A stretch of 47,216 bases of DNA. Origin: Pseudomonadota bacterium (GTDB lineage Bacteria; Myxococcota_A; UBA9042; GCA-2863065). The DNA lies in contig SXOO01000277.1 in NCBI GenBank assembly GCA_005776725.1, positions 1 to 47,216 on the forward strand, read 5' to 3'. The notes under the pieces are model-generated. The model was not told where the DNA came from. It searched no databases and saw only the letters and a list, made by a program, of their open reading frames with translations. Below, piece after piece: positions 18,398 to 27,362 of this stretch (within the stretch, counting starts at the first letter, position 1; the number at the start of each line of letters is the position of its first letter). The position numbers and the translations under genes are program-made.

Positions 18398-18670
18398 TCA
18401 GAAGCCGGCATCAAGCGTGACCAGTCCTCCGTGACCCATGAACTCAACGTCGAGGCGCACGGCCGGGGAGTCGCTGTCTCCGCCGGTGAAGTACCAGACC
18501 AGGCCCCCCACGATGGTCCCAACCCCCACGCCCGCGAGGCTCCACCCGGTCACCTCGAAGGTCTGAGCGCCTTCCCACGTGGAGGCCGCCTGAGCCTGCG
18601 GGGTGTCCTCGGGTGAGCTCGCCGAGAGATGTGCATGGATGACCAGCGCGCGGCGGAGGTGACAGGTCAT
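18398..18670 (-). pseudogene. Possible remnant: C-terminal end of a membrane protein
   Basis: An open frame of 90 residues contains one membrane helix (SLAGVGVGTIVGGLVWYFTGG) followed by a short tail ending GHGGLVTLDAGF. This layout (helix, acidic/Ser linker, beta tail ending in G-x-F) is common at the C-terminus of myxobacterial TPR or PEGA-domain proteins. Here the upstream part is missing: no Shine-Dalgarno site precedes the ATG, and the sequence beyond it is the 70-bp tandem element. It could be a truncated gene or a small genuine membrane protein. It converges with the fibrinogen-like gene. Confidence 0.35.
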
Positions 18671-18699
18671 GCGAGCACGATGCCGGGTCCGGCTCGGCG

Positions 18700-18839
18700 G
18701 TGAAATTCATGTTGGGGCCGGGGCAGCAGAGCTCCCCGGCCCGGTTCACTTCCGCGCTCTCGCGCTCCAGTGAAATTCACACTGGGGCCGAGGCAGCTGA
18801 GCTCCTCGGCCCGGTTCGCCTCCGCGCTCTCGCGCTCCG
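18700..18839. repeat. Two tandem 70-bp copies, each with a perfect 9-bp hairpin
   Basis: Copy 1 is 18700-18769 and copy 2 is 18770-18839; both begin GTGAAATTCA and end CGCTCTCGCGCTCC plus one base. Copy 1 has GGGCCGGGG (18715-18723) pairing with CCCCGGCCC (18734-18742). Copy 2 has GGGCCGAGG (18785-18793) pairing with CCTCGGCCC (18804-18812). The ten-base loops differ at one base, and both allow an inner AGC/GCT pair. The single stem difference is a G-C pair in copy 1 and an A-T pair in copy 2, so pairing is kept. The unit length is not a multiple of three. It lies in the 620-base region without an intact gene between 18376 and 18997. Confidence 0.85.
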
Positions 18840-18996
18840 GTGGCTCGACGCTCTGCGGAGCTACGGTGAAGCGGGGCGACCTCACCCTTGCCCGCCCTCC
18901 GCGCAGCCCGATGGACTTGGCTCGGCTTCATCTGCGAAAGTCGGCGTACCGTGGGCACAGCTCAAGCCGCGGGCTCGTGCATGATGAGGTGACTCG

Positions 18997-21606
18997 TTGC
19001 GGTTGGGTAGCGGCATCGTGGGCGTAAAGTTGACGCTCACACTGATCATGGGCTGCGTCGGGGACTTCGATCCCGCAACGCGGACCGTCTGCAGCTCCCA
19101 GAGTGACTGCCTCGCGGGCTGGGTCTGCGACACGAGCGTAGGCCGTTGCGTGTCCGGAACGCTGCTGCCCGGAGACGACACCGCAGCCCCCCAAGACACC
19201 CTCAGGACGGACGACACGGTGCCTTCGGCGGACGCGGTCGAGCCCGCCGACACCCTGCCGCCGGAGGACGCTCTCGGGGGTGACATCTCGCAAGAGGACA
19301 TCGACGCCGGGGCTGCTGAGGACGTCCTCCTGGAGGCCGATCTGCAACAGCCCGAAGACACGAAGACCGACGGTGACGTGGGCTGCGAGACCGGCTGCGT
19401 CGAGGGGCAGGCCTACTGCGTGGCCGGGGGCCAGATCGCCATCTGCGAGAGCGCCGAGCCCTGTCCCGTTCTCGGGCCCGCCCTGGAGTGCGACTTCGCC
19501 ATTACCTGCGCCGCGTGCGACGTCCCGCCATGCCCGGCCCAGAACGCGTGCGGACTGGGCGCCGCTTGCGTGCAGGCCGGCGTGGAGGACGAGAGCGGCT
19601 GTCGAAGCTGCGCGGGCGGTCGGCTGGAGCCCGCAAACCAAGGCCTGAAGTGCCACGTGGGCGACCTGTGTGTCACCGCTACCTGCCAGTCGGGCGCATG
19701 CGAGGCCGGAGGCGCGGTCGTCTGCGGCGACGGCAATCCATGCACCACCGACATCTGTGAGAAGAGCGCTGGCTGCGCCTTCGTGCCCAAGGATGGGAGC
19801 TCCTGCGATCTCGATGTCACTGCGTGTACCCCGGATTATTGCGTAGGGACCACCTGCACCGGCGCTCCGAAGATCGTGTGCGACGACCTCGATGGCAACG
19901 TATGCACCCGGGAGCAGTGCGACCCCGCCAGTGGAGCGTGCGACGGAGCCCCGGATCTGCCCACGGGCGAGCCGTGCGACGACGGCAAGCCGTGCACCGG
20001 CCCCGACACCTGCAGCGCCGGCTCCTGCTCCGGCACGGCCCTCGACTGCGACGACGGCGACCCTTGCACCAACGACACCTGCGACGCCACGGCGGGGTGC
20101 ACGTCCACCTCGAACACGGGCAACCCCTGTGACGACGGCGACGCGTGCACCGCGGACGCCTGCGTCGCGGGCACTTGCGTGGGCACGGCGGTAGCCGGCT
20201 GCTGCGAGGTGGTGGCCGATTGTCCGCAGGGTGCCCTCTGCGCATCGCCTACGTGCGTGGCTGGAGAGTGCGGCTTCGCGGCCGCGCCCGACGGGCAGCC
20301 CTGTGACCCCGGCGGCTGCCTGGAAGCCGGCAGCTGCAAAGGTGGCGCGTGCGAGGGGGCCACGCCCATGGTCTGCCCTGACCTCGGTCCCTGCTTCGCC
20401 CCGGGTGTGTGCGACCCTGTGACCGGCGCATGCAGCGCTACGCCCGCAGGCGAAGGCGTCCCGTGCTCGAGCGCGTCCGGGTGCCTGACCGGCGGGACGT
20501 GCGACGGGTCGGGGAAGTGTGGCGGCGGCGTCCCCTCGGCTGGGTGGTGTGTCATCGAGGGCCAGTGCGTGGAGGGAGGCGCCACGGCGCCACACGACAG
20601 CTGCCTCCGGTGTGAGCCCACGAAGACCGCGGTGGAGTGGACCAGCCTGGGTGACGGCGAGCCCTGTGACGATGGCGACACCTGCACCATCGACGATCGA
20701 TGCGACCAAGGCGCGTGCGGAGCGACCAGCATCGCCCAAGATGGGCTCCCGTGTGCCGATGACGGGCAGCCGTGCACCCTCGATGTCTGCACCCTGGGGA
20801 CCTGCCTGCACCCGCCGGGGAATCCCGGGGTCTTGTGCCGAGGGGCGGCTGGGTCCTGCGACATCCCGGAGTTCTGCAGCGGCAATGGGGTGGGGTGTCC
20901 GGCGGACCAGAGCATCCCGGCCGGGAGCGCCTGCGATCCCGGCGATCCGTGCTCCACCGCCAGCCGCTGCACCGCGACCAGCTGCACCCTCTGTGCGGTG
21001 TTCAAGGACGACTTCTCCGACATGACGCTGGCTCCCTGGACCCTTCAGGGCGCCCTGGCTAGCGTGGTGAAAGACCCTGTGTACGGCGCAGTGCTTCAGA
21101 AGACCATCGGCAACGAGGTCAGCGGAGACGCCGTCATCGCCGCGCTCAAGCGGCCCGCCGTCGACTTAGAGGTGTGGGCCACCATCCGTCGGGTCGCGAA
21201 CGAGGGCTCCTTAAGCCTCGCGATGGCGGACCATGCCGGAGACGGGTTCGTGCTGAGGATCCGCTCCAGCAACGTCATGACCCTCCAGGTCACCAACGAC
21301 TTCAATCCCAATGGGAGTCTCGCCAGCACACCGTTCGTCCCGCAGCTGGCCCAGTGGTACACGTTCCGACTGCGACGCTCCGGGCTCACGGTCAGCGCCG
21401 AGCTGCGCGTCGGACAAGTGGACTACGAGGCCCCGGGTGAACCCACTCTCGCCCTGTCGTGGACGGCCGGAGTCGGCACGCCGGTCACCCCGTTCACGCG
21501 CGTCGCCCTCACGGGCGGGGTCACGCTCCAGCTCGATGACGTAGTCGTCTACGGTGACGGCTGCGTGCACGAGTCCTGCTTGCCGATGGCTCCGTCCTCG
21601 CCGTGA
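18997..21606 (+). CDS. Cys-rich surface lipoprotein with C-terminal LamG/DUF1080-like jelly-roll domain
   Basis: An 869-residue protein. The TTG at 18997 is chosen because GAGGTG lies six bases upstream; an in-frame GTG at 19018 is the alternative. A short signal peptide ends in LIMGC, a lipobox. It is followed by a CSSQSDCLAGWVCDTSVGRC module and an acidic linker rich in D, E, T and P (about residues 55-125). About 540 residues of Cys-rich repeats follow (CGDGNPCTTDICEKSAGC, CDDGDPCTNDTCDATAGC and similar), a type abundant in Myxococcota. The C-terminal 190 residues (FKDDFSDMTLAPWTLQGA to LQLDDVVVYGDGC) resemble a concanavalin-like jelly roll that in relatives binds sugars. It ends 25 bases before the kinase-like gene, so the two are probably cotranscribed. 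Confidence 0.8.
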   Translation: MRLGSGIVGVKLTLTLIMGCVGDFDPATRTVCSSQSDCLAGWVCDTSVGRCVSGTLLPGDDTAAPQDTLRTDDTVPSADAVEPADTLPPEDALGGDISQEDIDAGAAEDVLLEADLQQPEDTKTDGDVGCETGCVEGQAYCVAGGQIAICESAEPCPVLGPALECDFAITCAACDVPPCPAQNACGLGAACVQAGVEDESGCRSCAGGRLEPANQGLKCHVGDLCVTATCQSGACEAGGAVVCGDGNPCTTDICEKSAGCAFVPKDGSSCDLDVTACTPDYCVGTTCTGAPKIVCDDLDGNVCTREQCDPASGACDGAPDLPTGEPCDDGKPCTGPDTCSAGSCSGTALDCDDGDPCTNDTCDATAGCTSTSNTGNPCDDGDACTADACVAGTCVGTAVAGCCEVVADCPQGALCASPTCVAGECGFAAAPDGQPCDPGGCLEAGSCKGGACEGATPMVCPDLGPCFAPGVCDPVTGACSATPAGEGVPCSSASGCLTGGTCDGSGKCGGGVPSAGWCVIEGQCVEGGATAPHDSCLRCEPTKTAVEWTSLGDGEPCDDGDTCTIDDRCDQGACGATSIAQDGLPCADDGQPCTLDVCTLGTCLHPPGNPGVLCRGAAGSCDIPEFCSGNGVGCPADQSIPAGSACDPGDPCSTASRCTATSCTLCAVFKDDFSDMTLAPWTLQGALASVVKDPVYGAVLQKTIGNEVSGDAVIAALKRPAVDLEVWATIRRVANEGSLSLAMADHAGDGFVLRIRSSNVMTLQVTNDFNPNGSLASTPFVPQLAQWYTFRLRRSGLTVSAELRVGQVDYEAPGEPTLALSWTAGVGTPVTPFTRVALTGGVTLQLDDVVVYGDGCVHESCLPMAPSSP

Positions 21607-21631
21607 ACCGACCCGCTCCGAGGCAGCCGCG

Positions 21632-23248
21632 ATGAAGCCGCGCGAGGAGACGTTGGACTACGCGCACCACCAACCATTACGTGGGGCTGCGTGGCTCTGC
21701 CCGGTGTGCGGGAAACGCGTTAACGCGGCCATCTGCGCCGAGGACGGCGCCAGGACCATCCGGCTGCCGGATCACAGCTCCAGCGACCTCTACGTGGGGC
21801 GCGTCGTCAATGAGCGTTACCGCGTGGAGCAACCGATCGGCCAGGGGGCGGGGCAGGTCTACCTTGGGACTCAGGTGAGCCTGGGACAGCGCGTCGCCAT
21901 CAAGTTCCTCACCAAGGATCGAGGGGCCGACCAGCAGGCGGTGATGCGTTTCCACCGCGGCTCCAGGGCCACCACGCGCCTCTCGGGCCAACACGTGGTC
22001 AGGGTCTACGCGTACGAAGTCGACTCGGCCACGAGCTTGCCCTTCCTCGTGATGGAGTTCCTCAATGGTCGGACGCTCGCGTCGCTGCTCCGCGACGAGG
22101 GCGCCCTCTCGCCTCGCCGCGCGGCGGCGATCGCCGCTCAGGTGGCGCGCGCCCTGGTCGAAGCCGAGGAGCGTTCGATCATTCACCGGGACCTCAAACC
22201 GGAGAACGTCTTCCTTGTCCGCGCGCACGACCAAGCGGACTTCGTAAAGGTGATGGGCTTCGGGTTGGCCCGGACGGTGCCGGGTCTCCCGGATGAGCTG
22301 GGCTCGGTGACCCTGGGCGGAGAGATCGTCGGCACGCCGGCCTACATGTCCCCAGAGCAGGTGACCGGTCGGCCTGTCGACACCCGAAGCGACCTGTACG
22401 GACTCGGCTGCCTCCTGCACGAGATGCTCACCGGTGCGCAGCCTTACGCCAGCTCCGGGGAGGGAGTCGCTCGGATGGTGGCCCACGTGAGCCAGCCCCC
22501 CCCGGTCCTGCCGGAGTCGACGCCTAAGGGCGAGCCGATCCCGGGCTCGATCCGCGCCGTCCACGACGCGCTGCTCCGTAAAGCGAGTCACGAACGGCCG
22601 CAATCCGCCGCGGCAGTCCTGGAGATGCTCGTCGCTTGTGCGGCCGCTCCGCTCGGGCGACCCAGCGCGATCCCACGGCCGCAAGCCGCCCCCCCGCCGG
22701 AGAGCCCCTGGGCCGGTGAGCCGGCGAGCGAACCCACCGATCTCGGCGCGACAACACGCTCTCCTTGGCGGAGGTCATGGGTCGCCGCATGCGCCGTCCT
22801 GGTCCTGGGGGTGGGTGCGCTCTGGGCTTGGCGGCGCGCCGACGATTCGCCAAGGAGCGGGGTGACGAACCCAGCCGAGGTCTCGCTGGCCCCAGCTGCC
22901 GGCTCGGAACCGGCGGCGCCAGGGCCAGCGCTAGGGGCGCTGTCTCCGGACGGCGGCTCGGGGACTCATGCGGCTGGGCAGCAGGCGGCGGTGCTCCACG
23001 GCGCTACCAGCCCCCAGCGGGGCGGCATCCCCGGGAAAGGCGATCCCAGCCTCGTCCGCCGCCTCGAGCAAGAGCCCGAACGCTGGGGCAGGCGCCCGGA
23101 TGCTCGGCCACCCACCGTGACTGCCGCGGCCCCCCTACGGCCGCCGCGGGCCACGAGGCCAGCCCGCCGGGTCCCAGAGGTCAAGGTCCGACCGGAACCG
23201 AAGCCCGCCCGACCCCTACGCCCGCCACCGCGCGAGGATCCCTGGTAG
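21632..23248 (+). CDS. Hanks-type Ser/Thr kinase homologue, predicted pseudokinase (GFG for DFG)
   Basis: A 538-residue protein starting at 21632 (GAGG about eight bases upstream). The N-terminus has a small zinc-ribbon-like motif (CPVCGKRVNAAICAEDG). The kinase domain covers about residues 60-340: glycine loop IGQGAGQVYLG, ATP-binding Lys91 (VAIKF), catalytic loop IIHRDLKPENV with Asp187, and GTPAYMSPEQ. The metal-binding DFG is replaced by GFG (VKVMGFGLAR, Gly209, codon at 22256-22258); one base change would restore Asp. A Pro-rich linker leads to one membrane helix (SWVAACAVLVLGVGALWAW), then a basic, Pro-rich tail of about 130 residues. It sits between two secreted lipoprotein genes. ATP may bind, but phosphotransfer is doubtful. 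Confidence 0.85.
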   Translation: MKPREETLDYAHHQPLRGAAWLCPVCGKRVNAAICAEDGARTIRLPDHSSSDLYVGRVVNERYRVEQPIGQGAGQVYLGTQVSLGQRVAIKFLTKDRGADQQAVMRFHRGSRATTRLSGQHVVRVYAYEVDSATSLPFLVMEFLNGRTLASLLRDEGALSPRRAAAIAAQVARALVEAEERSIIHRDLKPENVFLVRAHDQADFVKVMGFGLARTVPGLPDELGSVTLGGEIVGTPAYMSPEQVTGRPVDTRSDLYGLGCLLHEMLTGAQPYASSGEGVARMVAHVSQPPPVLPESTPKGEPIPGSIRAVHDALLRKASHERPQSAAAVLEMLVACAAAPLGRPSAIPRPQAAPPPESPWAGEPASEPTDLGATTRSPWRRSWVAACAVLVLGVGALWAWRRADDSPRSGVTNPAEVSLAPAAGSEPAAPGPALGALSPDGGSGTHAAGQQAAVLHGATSPQRGGIPGKGDPSLVRRLEQEPERWGRRPDARPPTVTAAAPLRPPRATRPARRVPEVKVRPEPKPARPLRPPPREDPW

Positions 23249-23345
23249 GGCCCCTCCCCTCGTCTCCCGAGGCCCCAGGCGCGCTCGCGCTGCACCGGCG
23301 CCGGAGTTGAAGCGCGCGCCGCCCAGGCATAGGCTGAGGCTCACC

Positions 23346-26300
23346 ATGAAGCTGATCCAGCCGCTATGCGGTGTCCTCCTCGCTGCGGCGTGCTCGGAGC
23401 CGGACCCGATCGTGTCGGTTACGCCGTCGCTCGAGATCGCGGCGTTCGACGTAGCCGAGGCCGGGTTCGGAGAAGCGCCGTACACAGTGCACTTCGTCTG
23501 GTCGATCGAGGCGAATGACGGCCCGCTGACTTGTGAGCTGGACTGGAACGGAGACGGGCAGAGCGACGTGGTACAGGCGGACTGCGCGGCGAACACCGTG
23601 AGCGCCTCGCTCGCGGAGCTACCGGCGGCGACCTTCGTGGAGCCGGGCGAGTATCACCCGCGGCTCCGCGTCAGGGGCGCCACCCTGGAGCGCGAGCTCA
23701 CCACCACGATCTACGCCAACTTCGTGGTGCTCGCGCCCGGGGCCATCGCGCCAGAGACGCTGCCGGGCTTTCTGAGCGCCGAGCTGTCTTGGGCGAACCC
23801 CGTGGACTACGGGCAAGAGGCACCCCACGTCGTGCTCACGTTCGCGTCCGAGGACGCCGTCCCGGAGATCCCCCCGGGGACCGTAGTGATCGGGGCCGGC
23901 TTCCTCATGGAGGTCCAGACCTCGACCCGCTCCGGGCCCACGCTCTCGCTCGACGGCGTGGACGCCCCGATCACCGCCGCAATTCAGGACGCGTTCGTGG
24001 GGGCCCGCGACGTGGTTCACTCTTTCGCTGACGCCCGCTGTCCGTTCGAAGCGTGCGCCGGTGTGAGCTACGAGGCGCTCGCGCCGGGCGAGGAGCCGTA
24101 CAGCGAGTACGGCGAGGCGGCCGCGGCCCCGGGGAAGTCACTCGCGGCGCTCCTCGTGGACGGCAAGGGCGCGTTCGGCGGCAAGCTCAAGCTCCCCAGC
24201 ACGTCCTCGGATTGGGAGCACACGCTGTTCGTGGGCATGGTCGTGAAGAAGTTCGTGCTGGAGATTGAGCGCTTCGACCTGAAGCAGCTCGATGTCGACA
24301 TCGAGCCGACCGTAAAATACGAGATCAACGTCACCGGGAGCCTCGTGAAGCTGGATCCGGCGGCGAGCATCGGCCCCATCCCGCTGGGCGTGATCCCCAT
24401 ACTGCCGCCCGTCGTGATGCTGCCCGTCACCTTGAACATCGACCTCCGGTTGGCGGTCGACATCAAGCTGGGCGCCACGGCCGAGGCCAAGATGCCGTTC
24501 AAGCTGAAGCTCGATTATGCCACCGGAGCGCTGACCGGGTCGGTCGCGCCTCAGCTCGACGCGAAGGCCGATCTACAGGATGGCGTGACCGGCTCGGCGA
24601 AGATCTCCCTGGTGCCACGTGTGGAGGCGGGCATCCCAGGCGTGGGAGGCCCCTACGTCGCGCCGGTGTTTTCGCTCACCGGCGAGGCCAAGGCGAAGCA
24701 GGGCGTAGCACCAACCACGACGCCGAACCCATGTCCTTCAGAGTGGGTCGTTGGTTACGTGCCTCCCTCGGGGGATGTGCTGTGCCTCGGCTACAAGTTC
24801 TCGCTGGGCGGCGAGGCCTGGTTCCATGCGACCTGGCTCGAGAAGATCACGAAGAAGTTCCCCGGCTTCAAGAAGCTGGAGATCACAGTCGCTGAGATCG
24901 GAAAGGAGCCCTGTTGGGGACGGTGCGTCGACACCTCGGTGCCGGGAGCTGACGTCATCTCTGTGTCAGACAGCGTGTCGCCATCGGACACCTCACTCGC
25001 CCCGGAGGCGGGTCAGCCGGACTTGGTCGTACTGGACACCTCCTGGGTCGCCACGCCCGACACCACCGCCGGGAGCAAAGGCCTCACGGCCGAGTGCTTC
25101 GAAGGCACCACCGTCGCGGTGAGCGGCTCTCATCTGTGGGGGCCAGCCATAATGCACGTGAAGAACGTGACCAAGGTCCCCGACGGGCTGGCCGGCTACG
25201 CGACCGTGCTGGAAAAGCCCGAGGTCGGTGATCAGAGCGCTCACGTGCCGCCCGACGCCACTGTGTTCACCTTTGGCGATGCATCACTCCTGACCGGCGT
25301 GCCGGGTCTTCCCGACTTCATCTTCGGCCGACAGGTGAACCGACTTGGGCGCTCCAACCTCATCGCGGTCTGGAACAACCCCACGACCGGCGACTTCGAG
25401 TGGATGTTCAACGTCAGCGCAGGGCACTACTCGTTCACCAACGAGCTCGCTGTACACCGGCAGTTCCAGTTCATCTTCGACTCGCGCAAGACCCCGGCCT
25501 ACCGGTTCAAGAGCTATGGCAGCAGCGACGGGCTCGCTTGGAAGCCGCTGGACGACCTCCCGTATGCGGCCGTGGTCTCCCTCCCGAAGCCCTGCTTCCA
25601 GCTGGCGCAGCTGCAGGTCACGCCGACTCAAGCCTCGTTCGGAGGTGTCGCCACCGGTGGGACCTCTGCGGCCCTCACGTTCGCGGTGACGAACGTCGGA
25701 GGGACGGCGGCGGGGGTGCCCGCAGCGGCAGTGACGGGCGCGGACGCCAGCGACTTCTCGATCGCCAGCGAGACCTGCTCCGCGGGCGGTCCACTCGCCG
25801 CTGGCGCCTCTTGTACCGTCTCCCTGACGTTCGCCCCTGAGGCTGGGGCGCCGTCGGGACCGCGCTCGGCGTCGTTGGAGGTCTCGTCCACCATCGGTGG
25901 CTCCGACAGCGCCGTGCTCCACGGCGTGGGGCTGTCACCCGGACTCGAGGTCACCCCCAGCGTCTTCGACTTCGGCGCGGCGTTCGCGGGCTTCACCTCG
26001 GCGGACCAGACCTTCGTGGTGAAGAACAGCGGCACGGGGCCGACCGGCGCCCTCGACTTCAGCCTCTCGGGCGACCCGGACTTCCAGCAGAACGGCGGCT
26101 CCTGCGTCAGTGGCGCCGTCCTTCAGCCCGGTCAGTCGTGTACGGCGCTCGTTCGACTTGCGGCGGGCGCCACGGCGCTCATGGGGTCGCGAGCCGGCGC
26201 CCTGGTCACGACCGACGGCGCCACGGTGGCGTCGGCGTCCCTTCTGGGCGCGGTGCATCAGGCCGCGGCCCTCAGCCTCCTCCCCGGGACGCATGACTTC

Positions 26301-26597
26301 GGGAACGTCTCCGTCGGCGTGCCCGCTCCGACCGTGCTGTTCACTGTCACCAACGGCGTCGGCTCGGTGCCCGCGGGTCCCCTGGCCTTCACAGTGACGG
26401 GGCCCGACGCGGCTGCCTTCGCCGTGCTGCCGGGCGCTACGTGCGTCCCTGGGGTCACCACCCTCCTCGGGGGAGCCAGCTGCACCATCGAGATCGGCTT
26501 CACGCCTACGTCGGGCGGTGCCCGGAGCGCGGCATTGGCGATCACCGCGGTCCCCGGGGGGATGCTCTCCGCGCCGCTCACCGGCACGGGGAAGTGA
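23346..26597 (+). CDS. Large lipoprotein with three choice-of-anchor-D (HYDIN/ASPM-like) domains
   Basis: A 1,083-residue protein. The ATG at 23346 (GAGG upstream) opens a signal peptide ending LLAAACSEP, a lipobox. Residues 20-130 look like a PKD-type beta domain (FVWSIEANDGPLTCELDWNGDG, EPGEYHPRLRV). The middle 500 residues are beta-rich and not recognised; they contain KYEINVTGSLVKLDP and repeated KLKL/AKA strands. A Ser/Thr/Asp linker follows near residue 540. The C-terminal 330 residues hold three similar Ig-like domains starting LQVTPTQASFGGVATGG, LEVTPSVFDFGAAFAG and LSLLPGTHDFGNVSVG, each with a conserved disulphide and a GASCT or GQSCT motif. This is typical of choice-of-anchor-D proteins at bacterial surfaces. 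It lies 97 bases after the pseudokinase gene and is possibly in the same operon. Confidence 0.75.
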   Translation: MKLIQPLCGVLLAAACSEPDPIVSVTPSLEIAAFDVAEAGFGEAPYTVHFVWSIEANDGPLTCELDWNGDGQSDVVQADCAANTVSASLAELPAATFVEPGEYHPRLRVRGATLERELTTTIYANFVVLAPGAIAPETLPGFLSAELSWANPVDYGQEAPHVVLTFASEDAVPEIPPGTVVIGAGFLMEVQTSTRSGPTLSLDGVDAPITAAIQDAFVGARDVVHSFADARCPFEACAGVSYEALAPGEEPYSEYGEAAAAPGKSLAALLVDGKGAFGGKLKLPSTSSDWEHTLFVGMVVKKFVLEIERFDLKQLDVDIEPTVKYEINVTGSLVKLDPAASIGPIPLGVIPILPPVVMLPVTLNIDLRLAVDIKLGATAEAKMPFKLKLDYATGALTGSVAPQLDAKADLQDGVTGSAKISLVPRVEAGIPGVGGPYVAPVFSLTGEAKAKQGVAPTTTPNPCPSEWVVGYVPPSGDVLCLGYKFSLGGEAWFHATWLEKITKKFPGFKKLEITVAEIGKEPCWGRCVDTSVPGADVISVSDSVSPSDTSLAPEAGQPDLVVLDTSWVATPDTTAGSKGLTAECFEGTTVAVSGSHLWGPAIMHVKNVTKVPDGLAGYATVLEKPEVGDQSAHVPPDATVFTFGDASLLTGVPGLPDFIFGRQVNRLGRSNLIAVWNNPTTGDFEWMFNVSAGHYSFTNELAVHRQFQFIFDSRKTPAYRFKSYGSSDGLAWKPLDDLPYAAVVSLPKPCFQLAQLQVTPTQASFGGVATGGTSAALTFAVTNVGGTAAGVPAAAVTGADASDFSIASETCSAGGPLAAGASCTVSLTFAPEAGAPSGPRSASLEVSSTIGGSDSAVLHGVGLSPGLEVTPSVFDFGAAFAGFTSADQTFVVKNSGTGPTGALDFSLSGDPDFQQNGGSCVSGAVLQPGQSCTALVRLAAGATALMGSRAGALVTTDGATVASASLLGAVHQAAALSLLPGTHDFGNVSVGVPAPTVLFTVTNGVGSVPAGPLAFTVTGPDAAAFAVLPGATCVPGVTTLLGGASCTIEIGFTPTSGGARSAALAITAVPGGMLSAPLTGTGK

Positions 26598-26611
26598 CCG
26601 GTGCGCACCGG
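26598..26611. other. Perfect 14-bp palindrome after the stop codon
   Basis: CCGGTGCGCACCGG begins at the base after the TGA and lies between convergent genes. It could act as a bidirectional termination hairpin or a protein site. There is no T tract. Confidence 0.4.
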
Positions 26612-26657
26612 GCGTGCGGCTCGCGTGTTCTCTTTGCCCGCGTGTGGGGCGCCTCTG

Positions 26658-27278
26658 TCAACGCTCGAGCGCGCCTTTGCCCTGAATGATCCTCTCTCTG
26701 AACTTCTCCACGCGGGCCGCCCGGGTCGCCGAGGTCTTCGCCGAGCTGAGCGCGATCACGTAGCTGCGTTGCCGGCCGGGGGTGAGCGCCTGAAACGCGC
26801 TACCCAGCAGTGCATCGGCGTCGAGCGCGTCGGCGAGCTCGTCGGGCAGCTCCAGCTCGCGCACCTCCCGCGGCGCCTTCACCCCGGCGTCGGCGTAGCC
26901 CATCGCTTCCTTCAGGTAGGCGTGGATCGTGGGCGCCAGCTCAGCCGGCTGCGAGTTGCTCACGAAGCGCAGCACGTCCTTGTGCTGCGTGTTCGGTCCC
27001 TGCTTCTCCAGCAGCCCCTGCGGGTCCGTCATGAGCGCGGCGTTGAAGAAGCTGAGCCGGAAGTCGCCGCGTAGCGCGCCGACCACCGCGATGTTGCGAT
27101 CCGCGTGCAGATAACATGGGTGACCCCACTTGACGGTCTCGACGAGGCCGGCGCCCAGACAGATGCGGCGCAGCTCGGCCAGTCCCCCCGCCCAGCGGCG
27201 TGCCGAACAGTCAGCCGTGGCGAAGCGCTCGCATCGGCCACATCCGTCGACGAAGAAGTCCTCGATATTGCTAATCAT
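26658..27278 (-). CDS. YdeI/OmdA-like protein (DUF1801 plus bacteriocin-protection domain)
   Basis: A 206-residue protein starting MISNIEDFFVDG. Residues 15-125 match DUF1801, an iron-chaperone-like fold (AELRRICLGAGLVETVKWGHPCYLHADRNIAVVGAL, DFRLSFFNAALMTDP). The remainder matches the OmdA/YdeI C-terminal helix set (LELPDELADALDADALLGSAFQALTPGRQRSYVIALSSAKTSATRAARVEKFRERI). Related proteins are reported in bacteriocin or peptide resistance, but the molecular function is unclear. It is separated by about 80 bases from the next gene on the same strand. Confidence 0.85.
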   Translation of the reverse strand: MISNIEDFFVDGCGRCERFATADCSARRWAGGLAELRRICLGAGLVETVKWGHPCYLHADRNIAVVGALRGDFRLSFFNAALMTDPQGLLEKQGPNTQHKDVLRFVSNSQPAELAPTIHAYLKEAMGYADAGVKAPREVRELELPDELADALDADALLGSAFQALTPGRQRSYVIALSSAKTSATRAARVEKFRERIIQGKGALER

Positions 27279-27362
27279 GCGCCTGGGCTGAAGGTGAACA
27301 CCATGGCAGCGTAGCCAGCACCGGCTGGGCCGTCGAGCGGGCCAGGGAGGCGCAGGGCGCCG

